From: Anaerolineales bacterium
GTDB lineage: Bacteria; Chloroflexota; Anaerolineae; Anaerolineales; E44-bin32
Length of the DNA stretch: 64,000 nucleotides
Reading direction: 5' to 3'
NCBI GenBank assembly: GCA_016927115.1
Contig: JAFGNH010000126.1
Coordinates: forward strand, 46,541 to 110,540
This document shows, piece after piece, positions 28,132 through 37,169 of the stretch. The notes under the pieces are model-generated. The model did no database searches. It saw only the letters and a list, made by a program, of their open reading frames with translations, and was not told where the DNA came from. How positions within the stretch are numbered: the first letter of the stretch is position 1; each line of letters starts with the position of its first letter. A program made the position numbers and the translations under genes.

Positions 28132-29418
28132 ATGAAGAAAAGAGCACTATGGATATTCAGCATTTTGCTGATCGCCGCTATGATTCTTTCAGCCTGTGGT
28201 CCGGCTGGAGAAGCGCCGGTAGAAGAAGCACCGGCTGCAGAAGCACCGGCTGCTGAAGAACCGGCAGCTGAAGAGCCAGCTGCTGAAGAGCCAGTCGCTG
28301 AAGAAGCTACCATGGAAATCCCTGACATTGAGGACGGGATGTTCAACGTTGCTGTAGCAATGCTCAGTGTACATGATGACGGTGGCTGGTCGCAGGCCCA
28401 GTATGACGGCCTGACCTATCTTGAAGAAAATATGGAAAATGTACATACAGCCTACGTCGAGAACGTTGCTGAGGGTGCGGATTCCGAACAGGTTTTCCGT
28501 GCGCTTTCCCGCAAGGGCTTCGATCTGATCATCGGTGGCTCTTTTGGATACATGGACTCGATGGAAGTGGTTGCTGAAGAGTTCCCGGATATTGCGTATG
28601 TCCACATCAGCGGCTACAAAGCCAACGAAGTTAACTTCGGCAATCTGATGGGCGCCATGGAAGATATGAAATACCTGGCCGGTATGCTGGCTGGTTCCCG
28701 CTGCGTTGCAGACGGTGCAACCAAGACCGGTTACATGGCAACCTTCCCGATTCCGGAAGAAACACGCCTGGGTAATGCTTTTGCTCTTGGTTTGCAGCAG
28801 ACATGCCCTGAGTGCACCATGGATGTGCGCTGGATCAATACCTGGCATGACCCGATCATTGAGCGTGAGGCGGCTGATTCCCTGTTTGACGCCGGCGCGC
28901 ATGTGGTTTTCACCGGCGCGGATACACCGGCTCCTGCTCTGGCAGCTGCCGATCGTGAAGGCGTGTACGGTATCACCTATGACTGGTCCGGTTCGTGTAC
29001 AGATCCTGCTTGTCTGACGGCCCCGTATTGGAACTGGGGCCCGGTGTTCCTGCAGATTGCAGAAGAGGTTCAGGCTGGTACCTATGTATTTGGCTGGCAC
29101 TACTTTGATGCTGATACCGGTGGCCTTGGTCTGTCCGGTTTTATGGATGGACAGGAACCCCAGCCGGGTATCGCGGACCTGCCTGAAGAGGATGTTCAGA
29201 TGGTGCGTGACACCCTTGCCTTGATGCTGGCTGGTGAGTTCGATCGTTTTGATGTTTTCTCAGGTCCGATCGTTGATAATGCCGGAAACACCATTGTTCC
29301 GGAAGGCGAAAAGATGGAGCAGCTTGATATGGATCAATTCCCCTCCTACGGGGGTGGCTGCACCTACTGTATGTACTGGTGGAACCAGAACATAACCGCC
29401 GAGCTTCCTGAAGAGTAA
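28132..29418 (+). CDS. BMP-family (PnrA/Med-like) substrate-binding lipoprotein of nucleoside ABC transporter
   Basis: Lipobox ILSACGP, Ala/Pro/Glu linker, FNVAVAMLSVHDDGGWSQAQYDGL, LIIGGSFGYMDSM; followed by ATPase and two permeases. Confidence 0.9.
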   Translation: MKKRALWIFSILLIAAMILSACGPAGEAPVEEAPAAEAPAAEEPAAEEPAAEEPVAEEATMEIPDIEDGMFNVAVAMLSVHDDGGWSQAQYDGLTYLEENMENVHTAYVENVAEGADSEQVFRALSRKGFDLIIGGSFGYMDSMEVVAEEFPDIAYVHISGYKANEVNFGNLMGAMEDMKYLAGMLAGSRCVADGATKTGYMATFPIPEETRLGNAFALGLQQTCPECTMDVRWINTWHDPIIEREAADSLFDAGAHVVFTGADTPAPALAAADREGVYGITYDWSGSCTDPACLTAPYWNWGPVFLQIAEEVQAGTYVFGWHYFDADTGGLGLSGFMDGQEPQPGIADLPEEDVQMVRDTLALMLAGEFDRFDVFSGPIVDNAGNTIVPEGEKMEQLDMDQFPSYGGGCTYCMYWWNQNITAELPEE

Positions 29419-29428
29419 ATCCTGATAA

Positions 29429-29464
29429 TGACCGGGTACATCTTGTACCCGGTCACTTGTTCTT
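29429..29464 (+). terminator. Hairpin between binding protein and ABC ATPase (terminator/attenuator-like)
   Basis: 12-bp stem TGACCGGGTACA/TGTACCCGGTCA then CTTGTTCTT. Confidence 0.6.
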
Positions 29465-29566
29465 ATCACTTATTTTCAAAATTTTTCTTATGAAGCAGCC
29501 CACCTTTTTTCCCACCCGATGGGAGGAGCGGATCTGCTTTAATATCTAAAATAAACGAGAGAGACT

Positions 29567-31132
29567 ATGGACCAGGCGAATGGAATCAGTGGTACAGATC
29601 ATGTTGTGACCATGAGCGGGATCGTCAAACGCTTTCCCGGAGTGGTCGCAAATGATCGTGTAGATTTCGAACTCAGGCGCGGTGAAGTTCATGCCCTGCT
29701 CGGAGAAAATGGAGCTGGTAAAAGTACTCTGATGAACATCCTGGCTGGCATGTACCGCCCGGATTCCGGGTTTATCAGTGTGAATGGAAAACGCGTTTCG
29801 TTTTCCTCCCCGCGCGATGCAATAGATGCTGGAATCGGTATGGTACATCAGCATTTTATGCTGGTTCCCTCCCTGAGTGTTACAGAAAATATTCTGCTGG
29901 GACTGGACGAACCGCGGTTCAGGATGAATCTTGCCCGCTTTGATGAGGTTGTTGCCGGCATAGCCAGAGAATACGGATTGCATGTGGATACGTATGCGCG
30001 TATCTGGCAGTTGAGTGTGGGTGAGCAGCAGCGAGTGGAAATTCTGAAAATGCTGTATCGCGGTGCAGATGTGCTGGTGATGGATGAGCCGACAGCTGTT
30101 CTTGCCCCTAGCGAAATTGATGAACTTTTCACAACACTGCGTTCAATGACGGCTGAAGGAAAATCGGTTGTATTTATCAGCCATAAGCTGCATGAAGTTA
30201 TGGAAATTGCCGACCGGGTGACTGTACTGCAAAAGGGGAAAGTTACATCAATGGGCTTGAATACATCGGATATCACCCGGGAAGATCTTGCCCGACTGAT
30301 GGTTGGGCGAGATGTGGTGTTTCGGATTGAAAAGAAAGAGGTTGAAGCCGGCGAGGTTGTGCTGTCGGTGGAAAATCTTGTTGCTGACAATGACAAATCG
30401 ATGACCGCACTGAATGGCGTTTCGCTGCAGGTAAACTCACATGAAATTGTCGGCCTGGCAGGCGTTGCGGGCAACGGGCAGAATGAACTGGCTGAAGTCC
30501 TGGCAGGGCTGCGAACGGCTGTGCAAGGCAGGATTGAGGTCAACGGTAAAGATGTTACCAACAGTTCAGTCAAGCAGGGGATCCGTCATGGAATCTCCCT
30601 GATCCCGGCAGATCGGACTGCGGTCGGTACTGCGCCAAATCTCAGCGTGACCGACAATGTGATCATGAAAAACTATGATCATACCCCGATAGGTAACTCC
30701 TGGATGGTTAATTCCATCGAAGCGGGCAAGTATGCACGAAAGTTGAGAGAAGCTTTTGACATCATGGTGCCCAACGTTGAGACTTCCGTCCGGCTGCTAT
30801 CAGGTGGCAACCTGCAGAAAGTGATCCTGGCGCGTGAAATTTCAAGTGAGCCCGACCTGATGATTGCAGTACAGCCGACACGGGGCCTGGATGTTGGCGC
30901 GATCGAGAGTGTCCAGCACCTGCTGCTGGCGCAGCGGGAAGCGGGTGCAGCCATTTTATTGATTTCTGAAGAATTGGAAGAACTGCTCTCATTGAGTGAC
31001 CGGATATATGTGATCTATGAAGGTGAGATTATGGGGGAGGTTTTTGACGGTGATATTGATTCAATTGGCCAGATGATGACCGGAACCAGACAGGATCAAA
31101 TCAGGAAGCAAGGAGTGGCGCAAGATGACTGA
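29567..31132 (+). CDS. Sugar/nucleoside-type ABC transporter ATP-binding protein (two ATPase domains)
   Basis: LLGENGAGKSTLMNILAGMYRPDSG, QLSVGEQQRVEILKMLYRGADVLVMDEPTA, second domain RLLSGGNLQKVILAREI. Confidence 0.95.
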   Translation: MDQANGISGTDHVVTMSGIVKRFPGVVANDRVDFELRRGEVHALLGENGAGKSTLMNILAGMYRPDSGFISVNGKRVSFSSPRDAIDAGIGMVHQHFMLVPSLSVTENILLGLDEPRFRMNLARFDEVVAGIAREYGLHVDTYARIWQLSVGEQQRVEILKMLYRGADVLVMDEPTAVLAPSEIDELFTTLRSMTAEGKSVVFISHKLHEVMEIADRVTVLQKGKVTSMGLNTSDITREDLARLMVGRDVVFRIEKKEVEAGEVVLSVENLVADNDKSMTALNGVSLQVNSHEIVGLAGVAGNGQNELAEVLAGLRTAVQGRIEVNGKDVTNSSVKQGIRHGISLIPADRTAVGTAPNLSVTDNVIMKNYDHTPIGNSWMVNSIEAGKYARKLREAFDIMVPNVETSVRLLSGGNLQKVILAREISSEPDLMIAVQPTRGLDVGAIESVQHLLLAQREAGAAILLISEELEELLSLSDRIYVIYEGEIMGEVFDGDIDSIGQMMTGTRQDQIRKQGVAQDD

Positions 31133-32258
31133 GATGGATACTGCGAAACCGGAAAACCGGTTTTTGTTACCCTTCAGGATCCGTATAGAAGCACGATTGA
31201 AAGAGCCATCGCGCTGGTTTGCTTCGCTGCTTTCGTTTCTTGCAGTTGTCCTGGCGTTGTTGATCGGAATGTTGATAATCAAACTGGGCGGGGGGCAGCC
31301 GTGGCTTATCTATAAGCATATTGCCAAATCATCCTTCGGCAGCCTGGGTGTTTTTTCCGACACGATGGTAAAAGCGATCCCGCTGATGCTGGTCGGGCTG
31401 GCGTGTGCTCTGGCTTTTCGGATGCGGTTGTGGAACATCGGTGCAGAAGGGCAGTTTTTCCTGGGGGCATTCGGTGCCAGCCTGATAGTGCTGCTGCCGG
31501 TTTTGCCTGAAGGTGCACCCCGCTGGCAGTTCATCACGCTGATGATCCTGTCCGGTATGTTATTTGGTGCGCTGTGGGGCTTTATCCCCGGGTTCTTAAA
31601 AGCAAAATACAACGTAAATGAAGTGATTTCAACGTTGATGATGAACTACATCGCAGTTGAATGGAATAACTATTTTATCTATGCGGTTTGGTCTGAAGGT
31701 GGTTTTCAGATGTCGCGGATGTTCCAGCGTAATGCCTGGCTGCCGCGTCTGGCAGATTACGCCAAAGAAGTGAAATTATTCAGCGGTTTGACGACGCATC
31801 TGGGACTTGTGTTAGCGCTGGTGGCTGCAGTGATTGTATGGTTGATTCTGACGAAGAGCCGGTGGGGATATGAAATCAGGTTAATCGGAGATAATCCACG
31901 TGCAGCTGAGTATGCCGGGATTTCGATTAAGAAAAATGTTGTTTATGTAATGCTGCTTTCCGGCGCGCTGGCCGGGCTGGCTGGTATGTCGGAAATCAGC
32001 GGGGTTGTTCACAGGTTGCAGGGTGCGATTTCACCGGGATATGGCTACACGGGTATTATTATCGCCTGGCTGGCCAAGCTGAACCCGCTGGCTGTTGTTG
32101 TTGTATCGATTCTATTCGGAGCTCTGATCCTGGCTGGGCGTGAAGTACAGCCAAGCGGCATTCCAACATTGATCCAGGGTGTAATCATGGTGTGTCTGAT
32201 CGCCAGTGAATTCTTCATGCGTTACAGGATCACGATAACGCGGCGGGTGGAGGGCTAA
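31125..32258 (+). CDS. Nucleoside-type ABC transporter permease
   Basis: Multiple TM segments; LWNIGAEGQFFLGAFGA, YNVNEVISTLMMNYIAVEWNNYF. Confidence 0.92.
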   Translation: MTEMDTAKPENRFLLPFRIRIEARLKEPSRWFASLLSFLAVVLALLIGMLIIKLGGGQPWLIYKHIAKSSFGSLGVFSDTMVKAIPLMLVGLACALAFRMRLWNIGAEGQFFLGAFGASLIVLLPVLPEGAPRWQFITLMILSGMLFGALWGFIPGFLKAKYNVNEVISTLMMNYIAVEWNNYFIYAVWSEGGFQMSRMFQRNAWLPRLADYAKEVKLFSGLTTHLGLVLALVAAVIVWLILTKSRWGYEIRLIGDNPRAAEYAGISIKKNVVYVMLLSGALAGLAGMSEISGVVHRLQGAISPGYGYTGIIIAWLAKLNPLAVVVVSILFGALILAGREVQPSGIPTLIQGVIMVCLIASEFFMRYRITITRRVEG

Positions 32259-32259
32259 C

Positions 32260-33228
32260 ATGGACGTACTGATTATTTTGGCTTCAGGTGTAGCCACAGG
32301 TACGGTTTTACTGTACGCCACCGTAGGTGAAATCTTCGCCGAGCGTTCAGGTGTGATGAACCTTGGGTTGGAAGGTATGATGCTGTTTGGAGCCATGTTT
32401 GCATTCAAAACAGGAGCTACTACCGGCAATCCGTGGCTGGGTGTCCTGGTCGGAATGCTCGCAGGCGGCGTAATCAGCCAGGTGCATGCCTTTATCAGCA
32501 TTACACTGCAGGCAGATCAGGTTGTCAGCGGGCTTTCGCTTAACTTCCTGGCAACAGGGTTGAGCATGGTGTTGGGTCAGGGGATGACGGAAATGCGCAG
32601 TGTGAACTCCATCGCGCGTGTTTCAGTCCCATTACTTTCCGATATTCCCTGGATTGGAGATGTGTTCTTCACCAATCAGAGCATTCTGGTTCTTCTCGGA
32701 TATTTATTCATTCCGCTGGCATGGTATTACATCTACAAAACCCGGCCAGGTATGCACATGCGTGCGGTGGGCGAATTTCCCTCCGCTGCGGACTCACAGG
32801 GAATAAGTGTGTTCCGGCTCCGCTACTTCTACGTGTTTGTCGGCGGTCTGCTCGCAGGATTGGCTGGTGCTACGATCAGCCTGTCGGTTTCACCGGGATG
32901 GTTTGCAGATAAGACCACATCCGGTCAGGGGTGGATTGCGGTAGGCCTGGTAATTTTCGCACAGTGGAATCCCATGCGGGCAGCGCTGGGCAGTTATATC
33001 TTCGGTGCGCTGCGGCGGCTTGTGCTCGATATTCAGGGCCCTACAATCATTCTGGGCTTCGCCAACCCCTTCTACTACAACCCTTACTATGGCTTTTTCC
33101 TCAAGATGCTGCCGTACGCGTTTACAGTGATCGTACTGGTGATCGGATCGCGCGAGGCAAACAGGAAAAGGATCGGAACGCCTGCTGCACTCGGCCTGCC
33201 GTATATCCGCGGTCAACGCGGGTTGTAG
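32260..33228 (+). CDS. Nucleoside-type ABC transporter permease
   Basis: Multiple TM segments; GEIFAERSGVMNLGLEGMMLFGAMFAF, SGQGWIAVGLVIFAQWNP. Confidence 0.92.
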   Translation: MDVLIILASGVATGTVLLYATVGEIFAERSGVMNLGLEGMMLFGAMFAFKTGATTGNPWLGVLVGMLAGGVISQVHAFISITLQADQVVSGLSLNFLATGLSMVLGQGMTEMRSVNSIARVSVPLLSDIPWIGDVFFTNQSILVLLGYLFIPLAWYYIYKTRPGMHMRAVGEFPSAADSQGISVFRLRYFYVFVGGLLAGLAGATISLSVSPGWFADKTTSGQGWIAVGLVIFAQWNPMRAALGSYIFGALRRLVLDIQGPTIILGFANPFYYNPYYGFFLKMLPYAFTVIVLVIGSREANRKRIGTPAALGLPYIRGQRGL

Positions 33229-33259
33229 CCTGTCTCGTGTTTTTCTCAGCAATATCAGG

Positions 33260-33290
33260 AGAGGCTGTCGGAGAAGACAGCCTCTTTTCT
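33260..33290 (+). terminator. Terminator of transporter operon
   Basis: 10-bp stem AGAGGCTGTC/GACAGCCTCT followed by TTTCTG. Confidence 0.7.
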
Positions 33291-33334
33291 GTACCATTTG
33301 TGAGTGACATAGACCCCGGCTGCAGGTTCCCCCT

Positions 33335-33670
33335 TCACCCTTCAGGAAGATCATCCAGGATCTGCTGCATGCTGCTTCTATAACTGCGGAAGGCTTCTCT
33401 GCCGGCAGCTGTCAACTGCAAGGTTGTGTTAGGTTTCCGCCCGCGGTATCCCTTCTCGATTGAAAGATAACCGGCTTCTTCCAACTTGTTGATATGGGTG
33501 GAAAGATTCCCCCATGAATAACCGCTCTGATTCTTCAGAAATACATAGTCCATACTATCTACAACATAAAGCATCGTCATCAGTTTCAATCGTGCTGGTG
33601 CGTGTATCAGGGTGTCCAGCTCATCAACGGAATCCTGTATCGATTTGTTTATTTGTGGTGCATCCATCAA
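33335..33670 (-). CDS. Winged-helix transcriptional regulator (small ArsR/PadR-like)
   Basis: IHAPARLKLMTMLYVVDSMDYVFLKNQSGYSWGNLSTHINKLEEAGYLSIEKGYRGRKPNTTLQLTAAGREAF. Confidence 0.82.
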   Translation of the reverse strand: MMDAPQINKSIQDSVDELDTLIHAPARLKLMTMLYVVDSMDYVFLKNQSGYSWGNLSTHINKLEEAGYLSIEKGYRGRKPNTTLQLTAAGREAFRSYRSSMQQILDDLPEG

Positions 33671-34311
33671 CGCTCCTCTGTTTCTGGAAGTGGTGAGGGA
33701 TCTACCGGATGGGAAAAGATAAGGCGGAGCAGCATGTAGAGTCCGACAGCAAAGAGGATAAACGCGCTGGTGCCAAAGCTGAGTGGATAGCCGTGATGTA
33801 CTGCAGAATAGTTCCGGTACAGGTATTCACCAATCAGAGGGGCTGCTGCCACCATGACTCCGTAGAGGTAGAATCGCGGCTGCTGAAGGAAGGCGGCTGC
33901 CAGGCTGAAACCGAGCAGCAGCAGCGCTGCAAAGCGGGAAGGGATTACCCATTCAGCCAACCCTTCGAACCCGAAGAAGGTGGAAATACCGAGGATCAGA
34001 GCTGCAAGATTGAAACCCAGCATAACGCGGGAGAATCCGAGCAAACGGTTTTTACGGTATTGGCCGAAGCGGACAGACCCTGTGCGCGGTAGGATAACTC
34101 TGGTACGGATAAATCTGACTGCCAGGGCAACTACTGCCCACAGTGGGAGGAAAATAAACGAAGACCAGAAATCACCCAGATCCTCGCTGAGCAGCGGTGC
34201 CAGAGCAAACATCAGGAGGAATGCTGCGAGGGAGATCTCAATAAGCCCGTCCTGAAAGGTTGACTGGTAAATTTTTTTCTCAACATCCCTGAGACTGATT
34301 TGGTTTGACAT
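33667..34311 (-). CDS. Integral membrane protein
   Basis: Several TM stretches; ATGA overlap with downstream regulator; paralogue of 35114-35725. Confidence 0.75.
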   Translation of the reverse strand: MSNQISLRDVEKKIYQSTFQDGLIEISLAAFLLMFALAPLLSEDLGDFWSSFIFLPLWAVVALAVRFIRTRVILPRTGSVRFGQYRKNRLLGFSRVMLGFNLAALILGISTFFGFEGLAEWVIPSRFAALLLLGFSLAAAFLQQPRFYLYGVMVAAAPLIGEYLYRNYSAVHHGYPLSFGTSAFILFAVGLYMLLRLIFSHPVDPSPLPETEER

Positions 34312-34806
34312 AGCTACCTCCCTATATTGCTTTGATAGTACAGAGTACTTTGAAAAAAAGAGTATATATGAATTATTACATTGATAATGCCGGTTGTCAA
34401 TCCCTGTTATTCATCTGCAAATAGCTGGCAGGGAGGAGAGGGGTGTTCCAGGAAACGCTGTCTGACAAAGGATTAAATTGGTTAAGGCTCAAGCTTGAAA
34501 ATGGATTTACATCACCGGATCCGGATCCATGATCCAGTAGGCCGGCCTTAAAGTCCGGATACCTGTATCAGGTGGTTCTGAACGCGCAGTCCTGCATTCA
34601 AAAAAACAAAAAAGTGAATAATCTTCTGCGTAAGGATAGTATGGTGATAATGAGACACCGCTGAATGGTATTAATCTGGCAGGGGGCGGCCACAAAAAGG
34701 ATGTGAAGGCAAAACATTCCAGGCAGCGAATACCACGGGTTGTTCAGCTGGAAGAAACCTCATCATTTCCATACTCTGCTGTTGTTCCCGGTAAGGAGCC
34801 GGGTCA

Positions 34807-35127
34807 TTATTTCTGCAGGATCGTACGCATCTGTTCCCTGTATTTCTGAAGAGCCTGTTTTCCGCTCCCGGTGATCTGCAGGGTTGTACGTGTTTTTCGC
34901 TGGACAATGCTTTTGCTGATCCTTAAATATCCTGCTTCTTCAAGTTTACGCAAATGAACTGAGAGATTTCCCCAGGTGAGCTCAGTCAAGTTCATCAGAT
35001 AGATAAAATCCATCTCTTCAACAACTTCCAGATAGGAAAGGATGATCAGGCGGGCCGGTGAGTGGATGATCCGGTCGATATCATCGATGGAGGGGAGGGC
35101 GACCTTTCGATCCTCAGGAGACGACAT
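34807..35127 (-). CDS. Winged-helix transcriptional regulator (paralogue of 33335-33670)
   Basis: IHSPARLIILSYLEVVEEMDFIYLMNLTELTWGNLSVHLRKLEEAGYLRISKSIVQRKTRTTLQITGSGKQAL; start ATG 35127. Confidence 0.82.
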   Translation of the reverse strand: MSSPEDRKVALPSIDDIDRIIHSPARLIILSYLEVVEEMDFIYLMNLTELTWGNLSVHLRKLEEAGYLRISKSIVQRKTRTTLQITGSGKQALQKYREQMRTILQK

Positions 35128-35725
35128 GATGGTTCTCCTGGAATGGATCGTTGATATCCTGGACAGGGTACCTGCGCAGGAAACGGATGAAGAAGAAAGT
35201 GGCAATCACCAGTGTCAGAATGCCGGAGGCAAGATACATTGTTCCACCGAGCTGTATATCGGCAAATTCGTTTAATCCGACCGCACATCCGATCAGAAGG
35301 GCATACAAGAAAAGGCGTTTGAAATCAAGGAACCAGGCCACAAGGAGAAGCGTGGCGGTGATTCCGGCAGTAAGGAGTGGTGCGATCAAGGCTCGTGAGG
35401 GTGGGTGTCCTGTAAGAACCGAAATAAACAGCACCAGGGTCAATAGTGAAACAACAGCTGCTATGCTTCTGATGGTGCGCAGTTTGCGTTTACGATCCGG
35501 GCTGAAGCGGACATAGCCGAGGCGGGGTGTGGTGATATAGCGTTTACCAAGTATCATCAACAGGGGTCCGAGCAGAATGACCAGCGCAAAGAGTGAATGA
35601 TCGGTAAGAAGGCCGAGGCCTTGCCCGATCATCATGCAGGCGAAAGCGAGATCCCACAATCCATCCTGATAGGCAAAGGAGAACGTTTTTTGTTCGGTTT
35701 TATCTATTTCCGGCAGGGGTTCCAT
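35114..35725 (-). CDS. Integral membrane protein (paralogue of 33667-34311)
   Basis: EKKIYQSTFQDGLIEI vs EQKTFSFAYQDGLWDL start; same TM layout. Confidence 0.72.
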   Translation of the reverse strand: MEPLPEIDKTEQKTFSFAYQDGLWDLAFACMMIGQGLGLLTDHSLFALVILLGPLLMILGKRYITTPRLGYVRFSPDRKRKLRTIRSIAAVVSLLTLVLFISVLTGHPPSRALIAPLLTAGITATLLLVAWFLDFKRLFLYALLIGCAVGLNEFADIQLGGTMYLASGILTLVIATFFFIRFLRRYPVQDINDPFQENHHVVS

Positions 35726-36041
35726 GATATTTCCTTTCTGTAAAGCACTTTGTATCATAAAGCGCTTTGATAATACAAGAGTTAGCTCCGGTTGTCAAGT
35801 CCCTGCTGCCTGCAAAGCCAGGCAGCCCATCACAGGAACTGCCGGGAAGGGGGGAATCTAACTTGCCTGTTGAGATGTTTTATGGTTCAGTAATACCGCT
35901 TTTTATTCCTGCGTGATAGAGTCCTTTCAATTCGTTGGTTTTCACTGGCTCTGCTGCAGCGTGAGTAGACACTGGTTCATCACTCAGTGAACCAGATTTG
36001 CGGTAAGCATCCACCGCAGATAGTACTGCCAGGAGGGACAT

Positions 36042-36464
36042 GTGCAAGATTATTACTCACAGGAGGAACTGAAAAAGCTCCATTGGAAGGAGCGCTGGGA
36101 GTATGAAGCCCGCCTTGAACGTGAACGTTTAGGGTCCCTCACCGAGGAAGAACTGCTGGAGATGGTGCAGACAGGTGCGACAGGCCTGTATTACCAGTTG
36201 TGGGATGTGTTGTCAGAAAAGGGAAGCCTGGAAAAAGCAGCCCAAGTCCTGTGGGAATTCCTGCACCGGCATCCTGGCAAGGCTAATATGCTCCATCGGT
36301 ATCACTGTTCGGCAGCACTGTTTGCCATCCTCGGTATGCCTGATCCGGATTGTAAAAACGAGCTGCGTAAAAAAGTCCAGTGGGACCTGGAGGGTGAGGA
36401 AGAAAGACAGTCAGCACTGACTGATCTACAAAGAATAATTGCGGAAAAAACGGAAAATCTTTGA
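36042..36464 (+). CDS. Hypothetical protein (GTG start)
   Basis: 140-aa ORF with aggaggg upstream; no recognised domain. Confidence 0.55.
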   Translation: MQDYYSQEELKKLHWKERWEYEARLERERLGSLTEEELLEMVQTGATGLYYQLWDVLSEKGSLEKAAQVLWEFLHRHPGKANMLHRYHCSAALFAILGMPDPDCKNELRKKVQWDLEGEEERQSALTDLQRIIAEKTENL

Positions 36465-36566
36465 TCATCTGGCAAATACTTCCCACATCGGACCCTGCAA
36501 TACTTCCGGAGCGTATGAGTAATAAAAAAACATTCTTGATGATACTGTGAAGACAAAGGAGGAACT

Positions 36567-37022
36567 ATGACAGATTACAATCAGAAAGCACTGGCCCTTT
36601 TTTCAGAGGGATATAATTGTGCACAATCGGTTCTGGGGGCATTTGCCGGGGATATCGGAATTCCATTGCGAACAGCACTTCGCCTGACATCTGGTTTTGG
36701 TGGGGGAATAAGCCGCCAGGGCGAGGTCTGTGGTGCTGTTTCCGGTGCGGTGATGGTTCTGGGCTTTGCCCTGGGCAGCAGTGATCCGGAAGATCAGGAA
36801 GCAAATGAACATACCTATGCTTTGGTCCAGCAGTTCCTGCGGACCTTCAGTGAAAAACATACGCATGTTCGCTGCTGTGACTTGTTGGGAAGCCCGATCG
36901 ACAGTCCAGAAAAACTCCAGAAGGTAAGAGATCAGGATCTGTTTCACACTATTTGCCCACATCTGGTGGGAGATGCAGCGGCGATTGCAGGAGTAATCCT
37001 GGCAGAGGAGAACTTCAGCTGA
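36567..37022 (+). CDS. C_GCAxxG_C_C-family putative redox protein
   Basis: GYNCAQSVLGAF ... GGGISRQGEVCGAVSGAVMVLG ... RCCDLLG ... CPHLVGDAA cysteine pattern. Confidence 0.75.
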   Translation: MTDYNQKALALFSEGYNCAQSVLGAFAGDIGIPLRTALRLTSGFGGGISRQGEVCGAVSGAVMVLGFALGSSDPEDQEANEHTYALVQQFLRTFSEKHTHVRCCDLLGSPIDSPEKLQKVRDQDLFHTICPHLVGDAAAIAGVILAEENFS

Positions 37023-37169
37023 ATTTTTACAGAATGGGTATCCATTTAAAGTCTGCATGTTTCCATCAGTGATTTTCAGGTTCGGATACAGGCAGACGTG
37101 TTATGATTTAACTATACCAGGGCTTTAACTGATTTCTTTTCAAACCCAAGATCCGAAAGGAACTCATCG

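Noticed and set aside
28198-28310. 15-bp-like DNA repeats in the lipoprotein gene
   Set aside because: Simply encodes an EAPAAEEP-type flexible linker common after lipoprotein signal peptides
28119-29100. Antisense ORFs over the lipoprotein gene, including a GSSAAG-repeat peptide
   Set aside because: Mirror image of the Ala/Pro/Glu linker and coding region of the lipoprotein
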